Origin: JBGRQB01 sp041725875
Lineage (GTDB): Bacteria; Bacteroidota; Ignavibacteria; Ignavibacteriales; Melioribacteraceae
Reading direction: 5' to 3'
NCBI GenBank assembly: GCA_041725875.1
Contig: JBGRQB010000049.1
Span: forward strand, 1 to 24,631
DNA length: 24,631 nt
Below, in pieces: positions 8,732-17,207 of this stretch. The translations under genes and the position numbers were made by a program. The notes below the pieces were generated by a model, which searched no databases, had not been told where the DNA came from, and saw only the letters and a list, made by a program, of their open reading frames with translations. Every line of letters starts with the position of its first letter. The first letter of the stretch is position 1.

Positions 8732-11155
8732 CTAGTTTTTATCAAATGCTGTATCGATACTTTCTCTTAAATCCATAATATGATATTTCTGAATATCATC
8801 AGCATCTTTTTCAGCTTTTTTCAATTCACTCTTAAGTTCAATTAGAGATCCGCGGGCAACGGCTCTTAAATCATTTTGAGGTGCTTTTTTACCATTAACA
8901 AATCCTATTAGTCTGTTAACAAAAGCTCTCTGAAGATTTCTTCTTACAGGATTTGAGTTATCTTCAACTCCTTCAAAGATGCCTTCTTTAAGATCTGAAA
9001 CCATTTGAGCAACAGTGTAGTTTTCGTAACCTGATGCCTGAAGGTCGATCATTCTTTTTGCAGTACCGCTGCTTAACATTGTGTAAAGCAATCTTTTCTG
9101 TCTGTTTGAAATATTATCAGTAACGCCGTGCATTCCGATACGTGAAATTATATCTTTATCAAAAAGATATTCAGGAGTTTTGAAAGCATTTTCAAGAACA
9201 AACTTCACAGCATCTTTCTGCTCATTTGCTGGTACAGCGTGAACAGGAGCATTTCCTTGTCCGTACATAAGATTGTCAACTTCAATACCGCCAACTAAAG
9301 CAGCTACGTGTCCAAACTCTCTGTACATTTGTCCAAGAACCTGATTGTACATTTTTTTCAGTAAAGTGTAATCTTTATCTTTTTGTCCTGTTGCATTGAT
9401 AAGGTTTTTAGTTACACGCTCAAGATTTTTTAATCCGAGAGTTGTGGCTTTTATAGGATCTTTACCAAGATCTTCCGGTCTGGCGTGAGGATCTGCTCCT
9501 CTTACCGGTCCAAATTCATAACCACCGCTGAATCTTAACATTTCATTTGTTAACTGTCTCTCAGCAATTTTATTTAAGAAAGGTTTGTCTTCTCTTGAAG
9601 TTTTTGTGTCGTTAAACTGACGATAACCCCACTCTATGGCAAAATAATCGTAAGGACCTATAATTGGTATCAAAGAAGCGCCATCGCCCGGCTGAGCAAC
9701 ATAGTTAAAACGACCATAATCCATTATGGATGCTTCAATACCATATTTTTTTGTAAACTCAGGATCGCGAAGCTGATCTACTGTATAAGCGTATGTTGAT
9801 TTGAAGTTGTGGCGCAGACCCAAAGTGTGACCTACTTCGTGAGCAACAACATATCTTAACAAACTTCCCATTAAATCTTTAGGTAAAGGCAGCTTTTGCG
9901 CTCTAGGATCGTTTGGTGATGCCTGTACAAAATACCAGTTTGTTAACAATTCAAAAAGATTGTGAAATACTCTGATGTCTGCTTCAAGAATCTCTCCGGT
10001 TCTCGGATCATTTACATTCGGACCGTAAGCATTTGCAATTGTAGATGGAAGCCATCTTACGGTTGAGTATCTGATATCTTCAGCATCCCAGTCAGGAGCT
10101 TTCTCTTTTGAAGGAGCATATTTACCAACTATGGCATTTTTGAATCCTGCTTTTTCAAACACAGGCTGCCACATTTCGATACCTTCTTTTACATAAGGTT
10201 TCCATTGTTCAGGAATTTCGCGTCCGACATAATAAACAATCTGTTTAACAGGTTCACTTACTTCAGCGTTAGGATCTTTCTTTTCAAGTCTCCATCTTTT
10301 GATATAGGAAACAAAATCAACACCATATTTTTCAGGTGAGCTGTAATCCTGGAAAGAACCTGCAAAGTAACCGATTCTTTTATCAAATTCACGAGGAAGC
10401 ATTGGTCTTTCCGGTAATGAAATCATACTGTGGTGAAGTTCAACAGTAACACTTCCGAGAGAAGGATCTGAGTGTCTTGCTGTTCTTCTGCTTTTTGCAG
10501 GTGCTGCAGGTTTAAGATTATAAGTGGCAAGTACTCTTGTTTCAATATTTTTTTCAAACACTTTTACAGAGTTGATAAATGTTCTTTTTTTATCTCCGCC
10601 GCGTGCGTTAAGCATTTTTTTCGGACTAAACTCATGTGTATCGCCGACAAACAAATCAGTAACATCAATAACAGGATTTTTATCTTTGTCAAAGGTTACA
10701 ATTTTGAATGATTTAATAATCTGTTCAACACTTGATGCTTTAACAGCTTTTTCTTCACTGCTTCCTTTTTCTGCTCTTAACTTATATTCAACATTTCTAA
10801 GAAGAACAGATTTCTTTAATCTTTCCCACCGAACCACTCTTCTGATTACTTCGGTTCCGCCATACCCGAAGGAAGTCTGGGTTTTAGCAAATTGGGTAAG
10901 CCATAAAAACTCTTTTCCTAAATCTTCTTTTTTAATTTCGTAGTAGAGTTTATCCCCTACTTCGTGCACGGTAAAAACACCTTTTTTAGTAACTGCCTTT
11001 TTGGTAATTACTTCTTCATACTTTTTGAACTCGGGCTTTTCTTTCTTCTTTTTCTCCCCTTTTTTTCCACCTTGCGGAAATGCACTAACCGACAGTAAAA
11101 CAGTGCACAAGATGAAAACAACCAAGTTTTTCAACTTAAAATTGTTTGATAACAT
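8732..11155 (-). CDS. Exported zinc-dependent metalloprotease (DUF5117/DUF4953-type met-zincin)
   Basis: The protein has 807 residues when started at the ATG at 11155, which is preceded by a near-perfect AAGGAGG. An in-frame ATG 147 nt upstream (11302) has no such site and would spoil the signal peptide. Residues 1-30 form a signal peptide (KLKNLVVFILCTVLLSVSAF), followed by a Lys-rich linker. The zinc site is HEVGHTLGLRHNF beginning at residue 439, with catalytic E440 and the third His in the extended HExxHxxGxxH form. The family is common in Bacteroidota and is thought to act in the periplasm or at the cell surface; substrates are unknown. It is flanked by terminators on both sides, so it is monocistronic. 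An 18-bp palindrome lies 59 nt upstream of the start. Confidence 0.88.
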   Translation of the reverse strand: MLSNNFKLKNLVVFILCTVLLSVSAFPQGGKKGEKKKKEKPEFKKYEEVITKKAVTKKGVFTVHEVGDKLYYEIKKEDLGKEFLWLTQFAKTQTSFGYGGTEVIRRVVRWERLKKSVLLRNVEYKLRAEKGSSEEKAVKASSVEQIIKSFKIVTFDKDKNPVIDVTDLFVGDTHEFSPKKMLNARGGDKKRTFINSVKVFEKNIETRVLATYNLKPAAPAKSRRTARHSDPSLGSVTVELHHSMISLPERPMLPREFDKRIGYFAGSFQDYSSPEKYGVDFVSYIKRWRLEKKDPNAEVSEPVKQIVYYVGREIPEQWKPYVKEGIEMWQPVFEKAGFKNAIVGKYAPSKEKAPDWDAEDIRYSTVRWLPSTIANAYGPNVNDPRTGEILEADIRVFHNLFELLTNWYFVQASPNDPRAQKLPLPKDLMGSLLRYVVAHEVGHTLGLRHNFKSTYAYTVDQLRDPEFTKKYGIEASIMDYGRFNYVAQPGDGASLIPIIGPYDYFAIEWGYRQFNDTKTSREDKPFLNKIAERQLTNEMLRFSGGYEFGPVRGADPHARPEDLGKDPIKATTLGLKNLERVTKNLINATGQKDKDYTLLKKMYNQVLGQMYREFGHVAALVGGIEVDNLMYGQGNAPVHAVPANEQKDAVKFVLENAFKTPEYLFDKDIISRIGMHGVTDNISNRQKRLLYTMLSSGTAKRMIDLQASGYENYTVAQMVSDLKEGIFEGVEDNSNPVRRNLQRAFVNRLIGFVNGKKAPQNDLRAVARGSLIELKSELKKAEKDADDIQKYHIMDLRESIDTAFDKN

Positions 11156-11213
11156 ACAATCGCCTCCTTGTGTGTTAATTGAATTAATTATGAAAGTACG
11201 GACAAATCCGAGT

Positions 11214-11231
11214 AATAAAACTAGTTTTATT
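11214..11231. promoter_or_regulatory. 18-bp perfect palindrome upstream of the metalloprotease
   Basis: AATAAAACT is followed directly by its reverse complement AGTTTTATT. It lies 59 nt upstream of the metalloprotease start and beyond the tpx terminator, in the promoter or leader region. It could be an operator for a dimeric regulator; no such regulator is identified here. It is AT-rich, so chance is possible. Confidence 0.35.
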
Positions 11232-11290
11232 TTTTGAGGAAAACCAGTTTGATTATGAAGGAATAAATAATTTGAAGTAAGAAGAAATGA

Positions 11291-11312
11291 AAACCCCGAC
11301 AAGGCCGGGGTT
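11291..11312 (-). terminator. Terminator of tpx
   Basis: AACCCCG (11292-11298) and CGGGGTT (11306-11312) form a stem with a 7-nt loop. On the minus strand it follows the tpx stop codon by a few bases and continues TTCATTTC, a short imperfect U-tract. Confidence 0.7.
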
Positions 11313-11317
11313 AAGTT

Positions 11318-11815
11318 TTATTTAAGTGCATCGAGAGCTTTATTATAATCTGGTTCCTGAGTAATTTCCGGAACTTGCTCGGTGTAAAGAACTTTGTTGT
11401 TTTCATCAAGAACAACAACGGCTCTTGAAGTTAACCCTTTAAGAGGACCGTCAACAATTTCAACACCATAATCGTTTCCGAAAGAACTTCTGAAGCTTGA
11501 AAGAGCTTCTACATTTTTTAATCCTTCAGTTTCGCAGAAACGTCCCTGAGCAAATGGTAAATCTTCTGAGATAACAAGTACAACTGTATTATCTAATTTT
11601 GAAGCTTCTTCGTTGAATTTTCTGGCAGAAGCAGCGCAAACACCTGTATCGAGACTAGGAACAATGTTTAGCACTTTCTTTTTATTGTCGTAAGATGCAA
11701 GTGATTTTTCTGAAAGATCTCCAGCTACAAGACAAAATTCTTTTGCATTTACCCCTACTTCAGGAAGGATACCGGAAGTGTTAATTTCGTTACCTTTTAA
11801 TGTAATCTTTGCCAT
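11318..11815 (-). CDS. tpx: Thiol peroxidase, atypical 2-Cys peroxiredoxin
   Basis: The protein has 165 residues when started at MAKITLKGNEI (ATG at 11815, preceded by AAGGA). An in-frame ATG 51 nt further upstream adds a basic segment not seen in the family, so I reject it. Tpx reduces H2O2 and alkyl hydroperoxides in the cytoplasm using thioredoxin. The peroxidatic Cys is C60 in SLDTGVCAASARKFNEEA and the resolving Cys is C94 in GRFC, matching C61 and C95 of the E. coli enzyme. The length is typical. It has its own -7-like promoter element (11864-11871) and a terminator. Confidence 0.95.
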   Translation of the reverse strand: MAKITLKGNEINTSGILPEVGVNAKEFCLVAGDLSEKSLASYDNKKKVLNIVPSLDTGVCAASARKFNEEASKLDNTVVLVISEDLPFAQGRFCETEGLKNVEALSSFRSSFGNDYGVEIVDGPLKGLTSRAVVVLDENNKVLYTEQVPEITQEPDYNKALDALK

Positions 11816-11863
11816 TTTTCTTTCCTTATATTTAATTCGACATAATATCTTTTTAATGTTAAC

Positions 11864-11871
11864 CAAATATA
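11864..11871 (-). promoter_or_regulatory. Possible -7 promoter element of tpx
   Basis: On the minus strand TATATTTG matches TAnnTTTG. It lies 48 nt upstream of the tpx start codon. No good -33 TTTG partner is seen at the usual distance, so this is tentative. Confidence 0.35.
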
Positions 11872-11937
11872 GAACAAATAAGACTTTATATCCAGTTTAT
11901 TTTAATATTATGTAAGAAAATTTCATTTATCTGCATT

Positions 11938-12342
11938 TCAGGGCGTTAATCCCACTTTTTCTTCGCAAATTTTCAGTAAATTTCCCATCAGTTCATCTCT
12001 TGGAACAGGTTTTACAAGAAAAAGATCTGCTCCGGCTTCTATGGCTTCTTTCTTTTCACCCAGATATGCATGAGCTGTGTGAACAACTACAGGTATCTCT
12101 TTCCCTTTTTCGGCAGCCCGTACCTCTTTAATAAGATCAATTCCTGTTTTGGGTCCGCGAATGGAAATATCAAACATTAGTATATCATAATTACTTTCCT
12201 GATATTTTTCCAGAAAAGCTTCTGACGAATCAGCTATATCAACTTCAAAATTTCTGCGTAAATAAAATTGCAAAAACTTCTGTTCCTCCAGATTATCTTC
12301 AGTGGCAAGTAGTCTAGGTTTATTTTCTCTATCTTTTTGCAT
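11938..12342 (-). CDS. Single-domain response regulator (CheY-like)
   Basis: This 134-residue protein is a receiver domain and nothing more. It shows E15/D16 at the acidic pocket (ATEDNLEEQ), acceptor D58 in ILMFDISIRGPKTG, T89 in VVVHTAH and K111 in FLVKPVP. It has no DNA-binding or enzymatic output, so it probably works through protein contacts or as a phosphate shuttle. The acceptor loop reads ISIRGPKTGID rather than the usual xxMPxMdG, as in some receivers of hybrid-kinase systems. The start is preceded by AGGTGATAAA. No kinase is adjacent; the hybrid kinase at 424-4611 is a possible but unproven partner. Confidence 0.88.
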   Translation of the reverse strand: MQKDRENKPRLLATEDNLEEQKFLQFYLRRNFEVDIADSSEAFLEKYQESNYDILMFDISIRGPKTGIDLIKEVRAAEKGKEIPVVVHTAHAYLGEKKEAIEAGADLFLVKPVPRDELMGNLLKICEEKVGLTP

Positions 12343-12438
12343 TTTATCACCTACAATATTTATTGCGAAATTCAGGAAAAAAGAACATCCTGTTAACTAA
12401 GATTTTTCAAGATAAAATAATCAGACAAAAAGTCAACT

Positions 12439-12729
12439 TTAACGAAAATAGATAATTATCATCCTGATCATAACCAAAACAACATAAAGAAGAAAAAGCC
12501 ATTCGGCCCAGTTTCCTATAAAAACAATCAGACTTCCAACTCCGTCGCCAATCATTCCGTCGCTGCGTAAAGATTCACCAAAAACAACAATGGAATGTTT
12601 AATATTGTTGATTTCTTTATCGAGTCCTTTTTTAAACGCAAGAGAATTGAATCCGAATTTATCGGCTTTTAACCCGAACACAAACCCAAGTAAAAAAAGT
12701 GTTATCAGTAAGAGACTCTTCCTGATCAT
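12439..12729 (-). CDS. Small membrane protein, function unknown
   Basis: The 96-residue protein is not recognised. An N-terminal hydrophobic segment (about 5-20, LLLITLFLLGFVFGL) resembles a signal anchor, then comes a polar middle (about 22-62) and a second strong membrane segment at about 66-93 ending in MIRMIIIYFR. The start is supported by AAAAGG seven bases upstream. It lies between a response regulator and the divergent yajQ with no operon partner. Both ends in the membrane with a soluble linker suggest a small accessory membrane protein, but no role can be assigned. Confidence 0.6.
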   Translation of the reverse strand: MIRKSLLLITLFLLGFVFGLKADKFGFNSLAFKKGLDKEINNIKHSIVVFGESLRSDGMIGDGVGSLIVFIGNWAEWLFLLYVVLVMIRMIIIYFR

Positions 12730-12772
12730 GTGAACCTTTTCTTTTTGTCGATAAATTAAATAATCGATTTAC

Positions 12773-12803
12773 TTTAAAATTTGTTAAACAAGGGTTAACT
12801 TTG
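12773..12803 (+). promoter_or_regulatory. Bacteroidota-type promoter for yajQ
   Basis: TAACTTTG at 12796-12803 is a full match to TAnnTTTG. TTTA at 12773-12776, 19 nt upstream, is a three-of-four match to the -33 TTTG. The leader to the ATG at 12835 would be about 25 nt and includes a GGTGG ribosome binding site. Confidence 0.5.
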
Positions 12804-12834
12804 TGATTATTAAAATTTTAACAATGGTGGTACG

Positions 12835-13332
12835 ATGGCAAAAAACAGTTCTTTTGATGTTGTTTCTGAAATTGATTTTCAGGAAGTAGATAATGCGGTT
12901 AATCAGGCAAAGAAAGAAATTCAACAACGTTATGATTTGAAAGATTCTAAAACAGAAATTGATCTAAACAAAAAAGAGAAAACAATTTCCATAAATACCA
13001 AGGATGATTATTCTCTTAAGCAAAGTTTTGATGTACTTCAGACAAAATTCATAAAACGTGGTTTATCGTTAAAAGTTATGCTTACCAACGAAGCAGAAGC
13101 AACTTCTCAGGGAAGATTAAAGCAGACAATTAATCTTCAAAGCGGTATTTCAAAAGAGAATGGTAAAAAGATCACAAAGCTTGTGAAAGAATCCAAGTTA
13201 AAAATTAATGCTCAAATTCAGGATGAACAGGTAAGAATTCAGGGAGCAAAAAAGGATGACTTACAGGCAGTTATGCAAATGATTAAAGAAGCTGATTTCG
13301 ATTTTCCGGTACAGTTTACAAATTATAAATAA
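12835..13332 (+). CDS. yajQ: YajQ-family cyclic-di-GMP/nucleotide-binding protein (UPF0234)
   Basis: This 165-residue protein matches the YajQ family end to end: it opens SFDVVSEIDFQEVDNAVNQA, then IQQRYDLKDSKTEI, and ends FDFPVQFTNYK. YajQ proteins have two ferredoxin-like domains. They bind nucleotides or tRNA/RNA, and in Xanthomonas the homologue is a c-di-GMP-responsive regulator; the role in this lineage is not established. The length is the usual one. It is a single gene with its own promoter and a strong shared terminator that separates it from the convergent lanthipeptide cluster. Confidence 0.95.
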   Translation: MAKNSSFDVVSEIDFQEVDNAVNQAKKEIQQRYDLKDSKTEIDLNKKEKTISINTKDDYSLKQSFDVLQTKFIKRGLSLKVMLTNEAEATSQGRLKQTINLQSGISKENGKKITKLVKESKLKINAQIQDEQVRIQGAKKDDLQAVMQMIKEADFDFPVQFTNYK

Positions 13333-13357
13333 AGATTCTCTTTGAGAATCTTTATTT
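13327..13357. terminator. Bidirectional terminator between yajQ and the lanthipeptide operon
   Basis: Perfect 14-bp arms (13327-13340 and 13344-13357) around a 3-nt loop, with A-rich and T-rich outer ends, terminate transcription from both sides. The last codons of the protease gene (stop at 13352) lie inside the right arm, so this also marks the 3' end of the cluster transcript. Confidence 0.85.
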
Positions 13358-14113
13358 ACTTTCTTCTGAAAATTTATTTAATACTTCTCTTACTTCATCA
13401 AGATTAATATTTTTGTTCTGTTGTTTCAGTAGCGCAACAATTCCTGAAACTATTGGTGCAGCAAAACTGTTTCCGCCGGTAAAACATCTTTCACCATCTT
13501 TATTAAGTGCATCTGCAATTGCGCCAAGTGCTGCATATTCGTTTACATCATCTTCAAGTTTCTCAATCTGAAAATATTCCATTTTACTCATTGTAATTAC
13601 ACTGATAACATTTTCAAATACCGCCGGATAACTTTTGTTATGGTAATTTGACTGAGCCGCAACTGTTATTATCCCTTTCTGTTTTGCTTCTTCACATAAT
13701 CTGTAAATAGGAATCAATGCTTCTTCAAGTGTTGTTCCCAGACTCACATTAATTACATCTACTTCTGAATCAATTGCAAAACGAAAAGCTTCTTCCAGCA
13801 TATTGATTGAAGTTTCAATCTCTTTACCAAAAACTTTAAGGGGAATTATTTTAACATCGGGCGCAACTCTGAAAATCAAATCGGCACACCCGGTTCCGTG
13901 TCCGTTCTGATCAGTTACTTCATCGGAGATTTTAAGTGTAAGTTCATCTTCGGGATTTACAAATCCTTTACCTTTTAATATTCTGGAGTCGGTCAGGTTT
14001 TCACTCCAGCCGCTGTCAATTACAGCAACTTTAATCTCTTTCCCGGTAAGTCCTTCAAAATTTTTCTGCACATTAGCCGGTCGTAAATATGAAAAGCTTC
14101 CGTTAAAATACAT
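13352..14113 (-). CDS. Subtilisin-like serine protease (S8), putative lanthipeptide leader peptidase LanP
   Basis: The 253-residue S8 protease carries the full triad: D33 in VAVIDSGW, H72 in NGHGTGCADLI and S216 in GGNSFAAP. The oxyanion Asn is probably N156 in AAQSN. The residue before the nucleophile is N215 where most subtilases have Thr (GTS). There is no signal peptide and no propeptide, and it is shorter than secreted subtilases, so it should act in the cytoplasm or need another export route. It is the last gene of the cluster, 7 nt after the HlyD gene. Since the exporter lacks a C39 peptidase, this enzyme is the only visible candidate for leader removal. A weak AAGAG precedes the ATG. 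A role in immunity or general proteolysis is less likely. Confidence 0.88.
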   Translation of the reverse strand: MYFNGSFSYLRPANVQKNFEGLTGKEIKVAVIDSGWSENLTDSRILKGKGFVNPEDELTLKISDEVTDQNGHGTGCADLIFRVAPDVKIIPLKVFGKEIETSINMLEEAFRFAIDSEVDVINVSLGTTLEEALIPIYRLCEEAKQKGIITVAAQSNYHNKSYPAVFENVISVITMSKMEYFQIEKLEDDVNEYAALGAIADALNKDGERCFTGGNSFAAPIVSGIVALLKQQNKNINLDEVREVLNKFSEESK

Positions 14114-14120
14114 AGCACTC

Positions 14121-15260
14121 TTACAATAGTTTTCTAAAATATTTAATCAAAAGTTTACCAATGGTTCCTGATTCAGTAATTACATTAACCTTTGCAGTGT
14201 AGCCTCTGCGGAGTTTAATAATTTCCTCTTCATCCATTCCTTTTTTATCCAAAGTAATTTTTACTTTGTATAAATTGTTTTGAGGTATTTGCGGATCACC
14301 TGTTGAATTATCAATTGCAACATAGGAAACAAATCCGCCGTAAAGTTTATTTTCATTATCAAGATTAAGTGCATTTATTTCAAGCTTAACCGAATCACCA
14401 ATGGAGATATTATGAATTTCAATTTCAGGAATGTCAACTGTAACTATCCAGGAATCCATTTGTGAATATTCAAAAAGTAATTGTCCTTTTGAAAATGTTC
14501 TTCCCGGCATTTTGTTAATTTCTTCAGTCAAAATTTTACCTTCGGAAGAAGCAATTACTTTATTGCACTTTAATAATTTTTCTAAGTAATCTAATTCATT
14601 TTCAAGATCTTCAATTTTTATTGCAATTCTGTTTAGATCAAACTTCACAAGTTTATTTCTTTCAAACTCAAGTTTTGCATTCTTTAATACTGTTTCTGCT
14701 TTAAGCTTTCTGACGTAAGCTTTATCCATTGAAATGTGATTACCAATTTTGTAATCGTTTAATATCGAATCGCGTTTTTCTCCGGGATAAAACTCAACCA
14801 GTTTTTCACGCATTGTAAGATCAGCTTCTATAATTCCGTTTTTTGCTTCATCAAGAAGATTAACAAACTTTTGATTATCCAGAGGAATTTTGCTTTCAAG
14901 TTCCTGTTTATTTAATTTTAATTCTTTTAACTGCGTCTGCAATTTTTGAAATCGGTTATAGATGCTTAGTGTATCAAACAAAGCAAGTAATTGTCCCGGC
15001 TCTACACTACTGCCGGTTGTTATAAATGTTTCTTTTAATATTCCCGATTCTTCACAATAAACTCTTTTAATTCCGTCAGGTTCAAGAATGCCGCTTCCTT
15101 CAACTGTAATATCAATAACATACATATTAACTATAATCAGCGCGGTGATTATGAAAACCAATATAAGCATTGATGTTATTGATATCGATTTATTTACGAG
15201 TCGGATACCAAGTGTATTTTGAATTTTTATGTCAGGTAATTTAAATTTACTTTTACTCAT
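14121..15260 (-). CDS. HlyD-family periplasmic adaptor subunit of the exporter
   Basis: This protein has 379 residues from the ATG at 15260; a TTG one codon earlier is less likely, and AGG lies 7 nt upstream of the ATG. It has one N-terminal membrane anchor (about 28-50, ITSMLILVFIITALIIVNMY). A split biotinyl-lipoyl-like half follows (VEGSGILEPDGIKRVYCEESG, then FITTGSSVEPGQLLALFD), then a coiled-coil hairpin (about 105-235) and a returning barrel domain. Such adaptors link an inner-membrane ABC exporter to an outer-membrane channel, implying a Gram-negative envelope and export of the lanthipeptide to the medium. It is 4 nt after the ABC gene. No TolC-type gene is in the window. Confidence 0.9.
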   Translation of the reverse strand: MSKSKFKLPDIKIQNTLGIRLVNKSISITSMLILVFIITALIIVNMYVIDITVEGSGILEPDGIKRVYCEESGILKETFITTGSSVEPGQLLALFDTLSIYNRFQKLQTQLKELKLNKQELESKIPLDNQKFVNLLDEAKNGIIEADLTMREKLVEFYPGEKRDSILNDYKIGNHISMDKAYVRKLKAETVLKNAKLEFERNKLVKFDLNRIAIKIEDLENELDYLEKLLKCNKVIASSEGKILTEEINKMPGRTFSKGQLLFEYSQMDSWIVTVDIPEIEIHNISIGDSVKLEINALNLDNENKLYGGFVSYVAIDNSTGDPQIPQNNLYKVKITLDKKGMDEEEIIKLRRGYTAKVNVITESGTIGKLLIKYFRKLL

Positions 15261-15267
15261 CAATACC

Positions 15268-17040
15268 TCAGTTTAAATTTGGAGCCTGTGTGGAAAGCGA
15301 AACCATTTTTTGATAATTAAGATTTTTTTCCAGCAGTTCAAAATGTGAACCTTCGGCAGTAAGTTTTCCATCTTCAAGCAGAAATATTTTATCTGCCAGA
15401 CTAGCAGTACTTATTCGGTGAGTTACAAACAGCACAGTTTTATTTTTAAGTTTCATAAACATCTTGGTTAAAATTTCTTCTTCTGTCTGAACATCAATAT
15501 TAGATGTAGCTTCATCAAATATATAAATATCACTGTTTCTGATTATTGCTCTTGCAATTGCAAGTCGTTGTCTTTGTCCGCCGGATAAAGTTGTTCCCCA
15601 CTCACCAATAGGAGTTTCATATCCCTGCGGAAGGTTATCTATATGTTCTTTCATTTTAGCAATTTCCACAGCCTGATCAACAGCAGTGCGTGAAATATTT
15701 TCTAATCCGATTGTAAGGTTTTCCCAGATAGTTCCTTTGAACATACTGAACTCTTGCCAGATAACAGTTATTTTTTTTCTCAATTCAGAAAGATTATAAA
15801 AATCAATTCTTTTGTCATCATAAAGTACGTCACCGGCATCGGGAACTTCCATCCCGATTAACAGGCGCAGTAAAGAAGTTTTTCCTGAGCCGCTCGGACC
15901 AACAATTGCATTTATTGTTCCCGGTTTTATTTTAAGCGAAACCTCATTCAACACACGTTTTGATTTATCGTATCCAAAACTCAAATTTTCAAGTGCAATA
16001 TTTCCTTCAAGATTTAACTCTTGTAAATTCAATTCTCCTGAGTTATCATATTCCTGCTCTGCATCTGAATCAAGATACTCGAACATCCTGTTAAGGTTTA
16101 CGGAAGATTGCTGGAACTCGGAAAACAAATTCACAAACTGTGAAATAGGATTATATAGATAACCAATGTAAGCGGTAAATGCTATATAATCACCAAGTGT
16201 CATTTCCTTTCCTAAAATATATGACCAACCAAGATAGGTAAACAACGCTGTGTTAAGTCCGTACAAAATTCCGTTGGACAATCCTATTATCTGTCCCATA
16301 CCACCGGCTTTAAGCTGCATCTTAATTGCGTTTGTCATAAAATCATGCGCTTTGGTAAAAACATAATTTTCCAGAACCAGTGCTTTTACAGTTCTTATGT
16401 GAGTAAACATTTCAATTTGAAACGCATTTAAGTCGGCAAAAGCTTCAGAAGTTTTTCTCCAATACTTTCTTATAAACTTTCCGGAAATTGTAATTATAAT
16501 CATAGTAACCGGAAGACTTATCAACGATACCAAAGCAAGTTTCCAATGCAGTATGAAAAGAAAAGGAGGAACCAGTATAATATAAATCCCATTTACAAAG
16601 ATTGTCTGAAACACTTTATTAACAGCTTGTAAAGCACTTCCTACATCTTTAAAACGACTCATAATTTCGCCAACCTGATGTTTGTCAAAAAAACTGGTTC
16701 GCAAATGCTGCAGATGATTAAAGAACATCAAGCTGGTTGAGTTGGATAATTTGGAATTTACATAGAGATTAAAATATCCCTGAATAAGTTTAATAATTGA
16801 ATTGGCAATAGTCACAGCAAGAACGCCGAGAACAATTATCTGCATCAATGAAACATCTTCGGTAGGATAAACTTTATCAATTAAAAGTTTAGTCATATAA
16901 GGAGAAATCATTCCCAACAAACCGACAATTAATCCAAGAGACATTCCCTTAATCAGTTTTCCCCAATAAGGTTTTATCAATTTCATTAATCGTTTAAAAT
17001 ATTGAAAAGACTCTTTCAAACTTGGGGTTTGAGTTTTCAT
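15268..17040 (-). CDS. ABC exporter (LanT-like, lacking the C39 peptidase domain)
   Basis: This 590-residue half-transporter has a six-helix ABC membrane domain (about 20-320) and an ATPase domain with Walker A GPSGSGKT at 381-388, signature LSGGQRQR near 484 and Walker B IYIFDEATS near 508. The protein starts only some 20 residues before the first membrane helix, so there is no room for the N-terminal C39 leader peptidase found in many bacteriocin exporters. Neither precursor has a double-glycine site, which fits. GGAG is 8 nt upstream of the ATG. The gene follows tRNA-Glu by 48 nt and leads directly into the HlyD gene. It probably exports the modified peptides, but an immunity role cannot be excluded. 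Confidence 0.92.
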   Translation of the reverse strand: MKTQTPSLKESFQYFKRLMKLIKPYWGKLIKGMSLGLIVGLLGMISPYMTKLLIDKVYPTEDVSLMQIIVLGVLAVTIANSIIKLIQGYFNLYVNSKLSNSTSLMFFNHLQHLRTSFFDKHQVGEIMSRFKDVGSALQAVNKVFQTIFVNGIYIILVPPFLFILHWKLALVSLISLPVTMIIITISGKFIRKYWRKTSEAFADLNAFQIEMFTHIRTVKALVLENYVFTKAHDFMTNAIKMQLKAGGMGQIIGLSNGILYGLNTALFTYLGWSYILGKEMTLGDYIAFTAYIGYLYNPISQFVNLFSEFQQSSVNLNRMFEYLDSDAEQEYDNSGELNLQELNLEGNIALENLSFGYDKSKRVLNEVSLKIKPGTINAIVGPSGSGKTSLLRLLIGMEVPDAGDVLYDDKRIDFYNLSELRKKITVIWQEFSMFKGTIWENLTIGLENISRTAVDQAVEIAKMKEHIDNLPQGYETPIGEWGTTLSGGQRQRLAIARAIIRNSDIYIFDEATSNIDVQTEEEILTKMFMKLKNKTVLFVTHRISTASLADKIFLLEDGKLTAEGSHFELLEKNLNYQKMVSLSTQAPNLN

Positions 17041-17088
17041 AAATTTTCTCCGGTGGAAAAGAGTAGAATATTTTTGCCGAAAGGGTGT

Positions 17089-17160
17089 GGCGCATGCTGG
17101 ATTCGAACCAACGTTTCAGGTCTGAAGAACCTGCGTCCTGGACCACTAGACGAACGCGCC
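17089..17160 (-). tRNA. tRNA-Glu (UUC) with unusual C33, inside the lanthipeptide operon
   Basis: A complete 72-nt cloverleaf without encoded CCA, with A73 next to it. Acceptor GGCGCGT/ATGCGCC pairs fully (one G-U). D stem GTCT/GGAC, anticodon stem CAGGT/ACCTG, T stem GTTGG/CCAGC and T loop TTCGAAT are all regular. The anticodon loop is TCTTCAG, so the anticodon is UUC (Glu) with A37. Glu-tRNA features are present: U11-A24, C12-G23 with C9, and a 4-nt variable loop lacking position 47. Position 33 is C where nearly all tRNAs have U. It lies between the second tRNA-like gene and the ABC exporter, same strand, in an operon whose LanB enzyme is expected to consume Glu-tRNA. Confidence 0.9.
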
Positions 17161-17207
17161 AGATTTAGTGATAATTTGTTATTTGATATCGTTATATCAG
17201 TTCTTAA

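Noticed and set aside
11156..11302. Longer N-terminus for the metalloprotease from the ATG at 11302
   Set aside because: The internal ATG at 11155 has an excellent AAGGAGG and is followed at once by a signal peptide; the upstream extension would bury it.
11816..11866. Longer N-terminus for Tpx from the ATG at 11866
   Set aside because: The extension is basic and unrelated to the family, and the ATG at 11815 has a ribosome binding site and gives Cys positions matching E. coli Tpx.
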